Origin: Pontiellaceae bacterium B1224
GTDB lineage: Bacteria; Verrucomicrobiota; Kiritimatiellia; Kiritimatiellales; Pontiellaceae
DNA: 37,866 nucleotides
Direction of reading: 5' to 3'
Assembly: GCA_029432815.1 (NCBI GenBank)
Contig: JAROBA010000046.1
Span: 1-37,866, forward strand
Under the pieces are notes generated by a model that had not been told where the DNA came from, searched no databases, and saw only the letters and a program-made list of their open reading frames with translations. The position numbers and the translations under genes are program-made. Of the stretch, positions 37,644 through 37,866 are shown in pieces (the stretch's first letter is position 1; the number at the start of each line of letters is the position of its first letter).

Positions 37644-37866
37644 AGTGAAAAGGGACCTGCCAGAACGAACAAAAGAATTGGGCCGGGGTCAGTCCTATGA
37701 AATGATGTTTTTTTCCGCGTTTGGAAAAAAGGTCGGAAGAATTTCCGATGATTGGATCAGGGGTCAGTCCGGAATGGCACTTCCTTAAGGGCTCCTTCCA
37801 TACAAAAAACCCCCGTAGATTCGGTAAAAATAAGTGACTTTAACTTGAATTATCTTGGTGTATACA
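37644..37866. other. Region after hsdS with two GGGGTCAGTCC repeats
   Basis: GGGGTCAGTCC occurs exactly at 37685-37695 and 37760-37770. A frame of 47 codons from GTG 37645, with GAGGGG upstream, reads through both (GRGQSYEM, RGQSGMAL) and stops at 37786-37788; it resembles nothing I know and is probably not a gene. The last 80 bases contain TTGAATTATCTTGG-like A/T-rich DNA that could hold the promoter of a following gene. Confidence 0.4.

Noticed and set aside
37645-37788. 47-codon frame from GTG after hsdS
   Set aside because: No recognisable pattern, and it is partly made of the GGGGTCAGTCC repeats; recorded only as an intergenic note.
1-37866. tRNA, rRNA and riboswitch genes
   Set aside because: No cloverleaf with a CCA end, no rRNA core sequence and no known riboswitch consensus were recognised by eye; a covariance search would be decisive.

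Overview
The window is a stretch of bacterial chromosome from a Gram-negative (diderm) organism, most likely a member of the PVC superphylum close to Kiritimatiellota (Pontiella-like). This is inferred from gene content: an ECF sigma factor coupled to a membrane Ser/Thr kinase with leucine-rich repeats, an autotransporter, an LptE-like lipoprotein, a porin-like barrel, a fragment of a formylglycine-generating-enzyme-type protein, a signal peptidase I with a large insertion, and many short palindromic elements between genes. No rRNA, tRNA, CRISPR array or prophage was seen.

Layout. 157-4522 (minus): ECF sigma factor and kinase in a two-gene operon, then an outer-membrane porin-like protein. 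4620-9283: a YgbA-like protein, then on the minus strand two tandem retropepsin-like lipoproteins, an unknown membrane-anchored protein, and pyrD-pyrK. 9470-14862: an autotransporter and two unknown envelope proteins. 15197-24447: housekeeping genes lepA, lepB, rpsT, lptE-like, serA, a split chromate transporter, a GGDEF protein, a YdcF/SanA-like protein, rplM-rpsI. 24564-30601: an arginine cluster argJ-argB-argD-argG interrupted by repeat hairpins, a frameshifted four-helix-bundle (23S-IVS-type) gene, a DUF4160/DUF2442 pair with a broken DUF4160 gene, and a DUF3127 protein with an SSB-like acidic tail. 30602-34620: a decayed accessory stretch with toxin-antitoxin relics, truncated genes, palindromic repeats, a secreted SurE-type nucleotidase and an intact Phd/RelE-type module. 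34625-37643: hsdM-hsdS of a type I restriction-modification system; hsdR is not in the window.

The most striking feature is a dispersed 15-bp motif, TTCCA-N5-TGGAA, found 18 times with both arms exact and several more times with one mismatch. It occurs in intergenic DNA, in 5' leaders, in two intrinsic terminators and inside at least six genes, where it is read in three different frames. About 0.04 copies would be expected by chance. It behaves like an uptake-sequence-like or protein-binding genome motif and I do not know a description of it. Around it lie further families of short palindromic elements: a GTAGGGA family (also inside hsdM and at the end of the GGDEF gene), a GTAGGACAG family, and hairpins with tandem-heptamer arms, one of which carries the four-helix-bundle gene. 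The genome appears to be peppered with small structured elements that also enter coding sequence.
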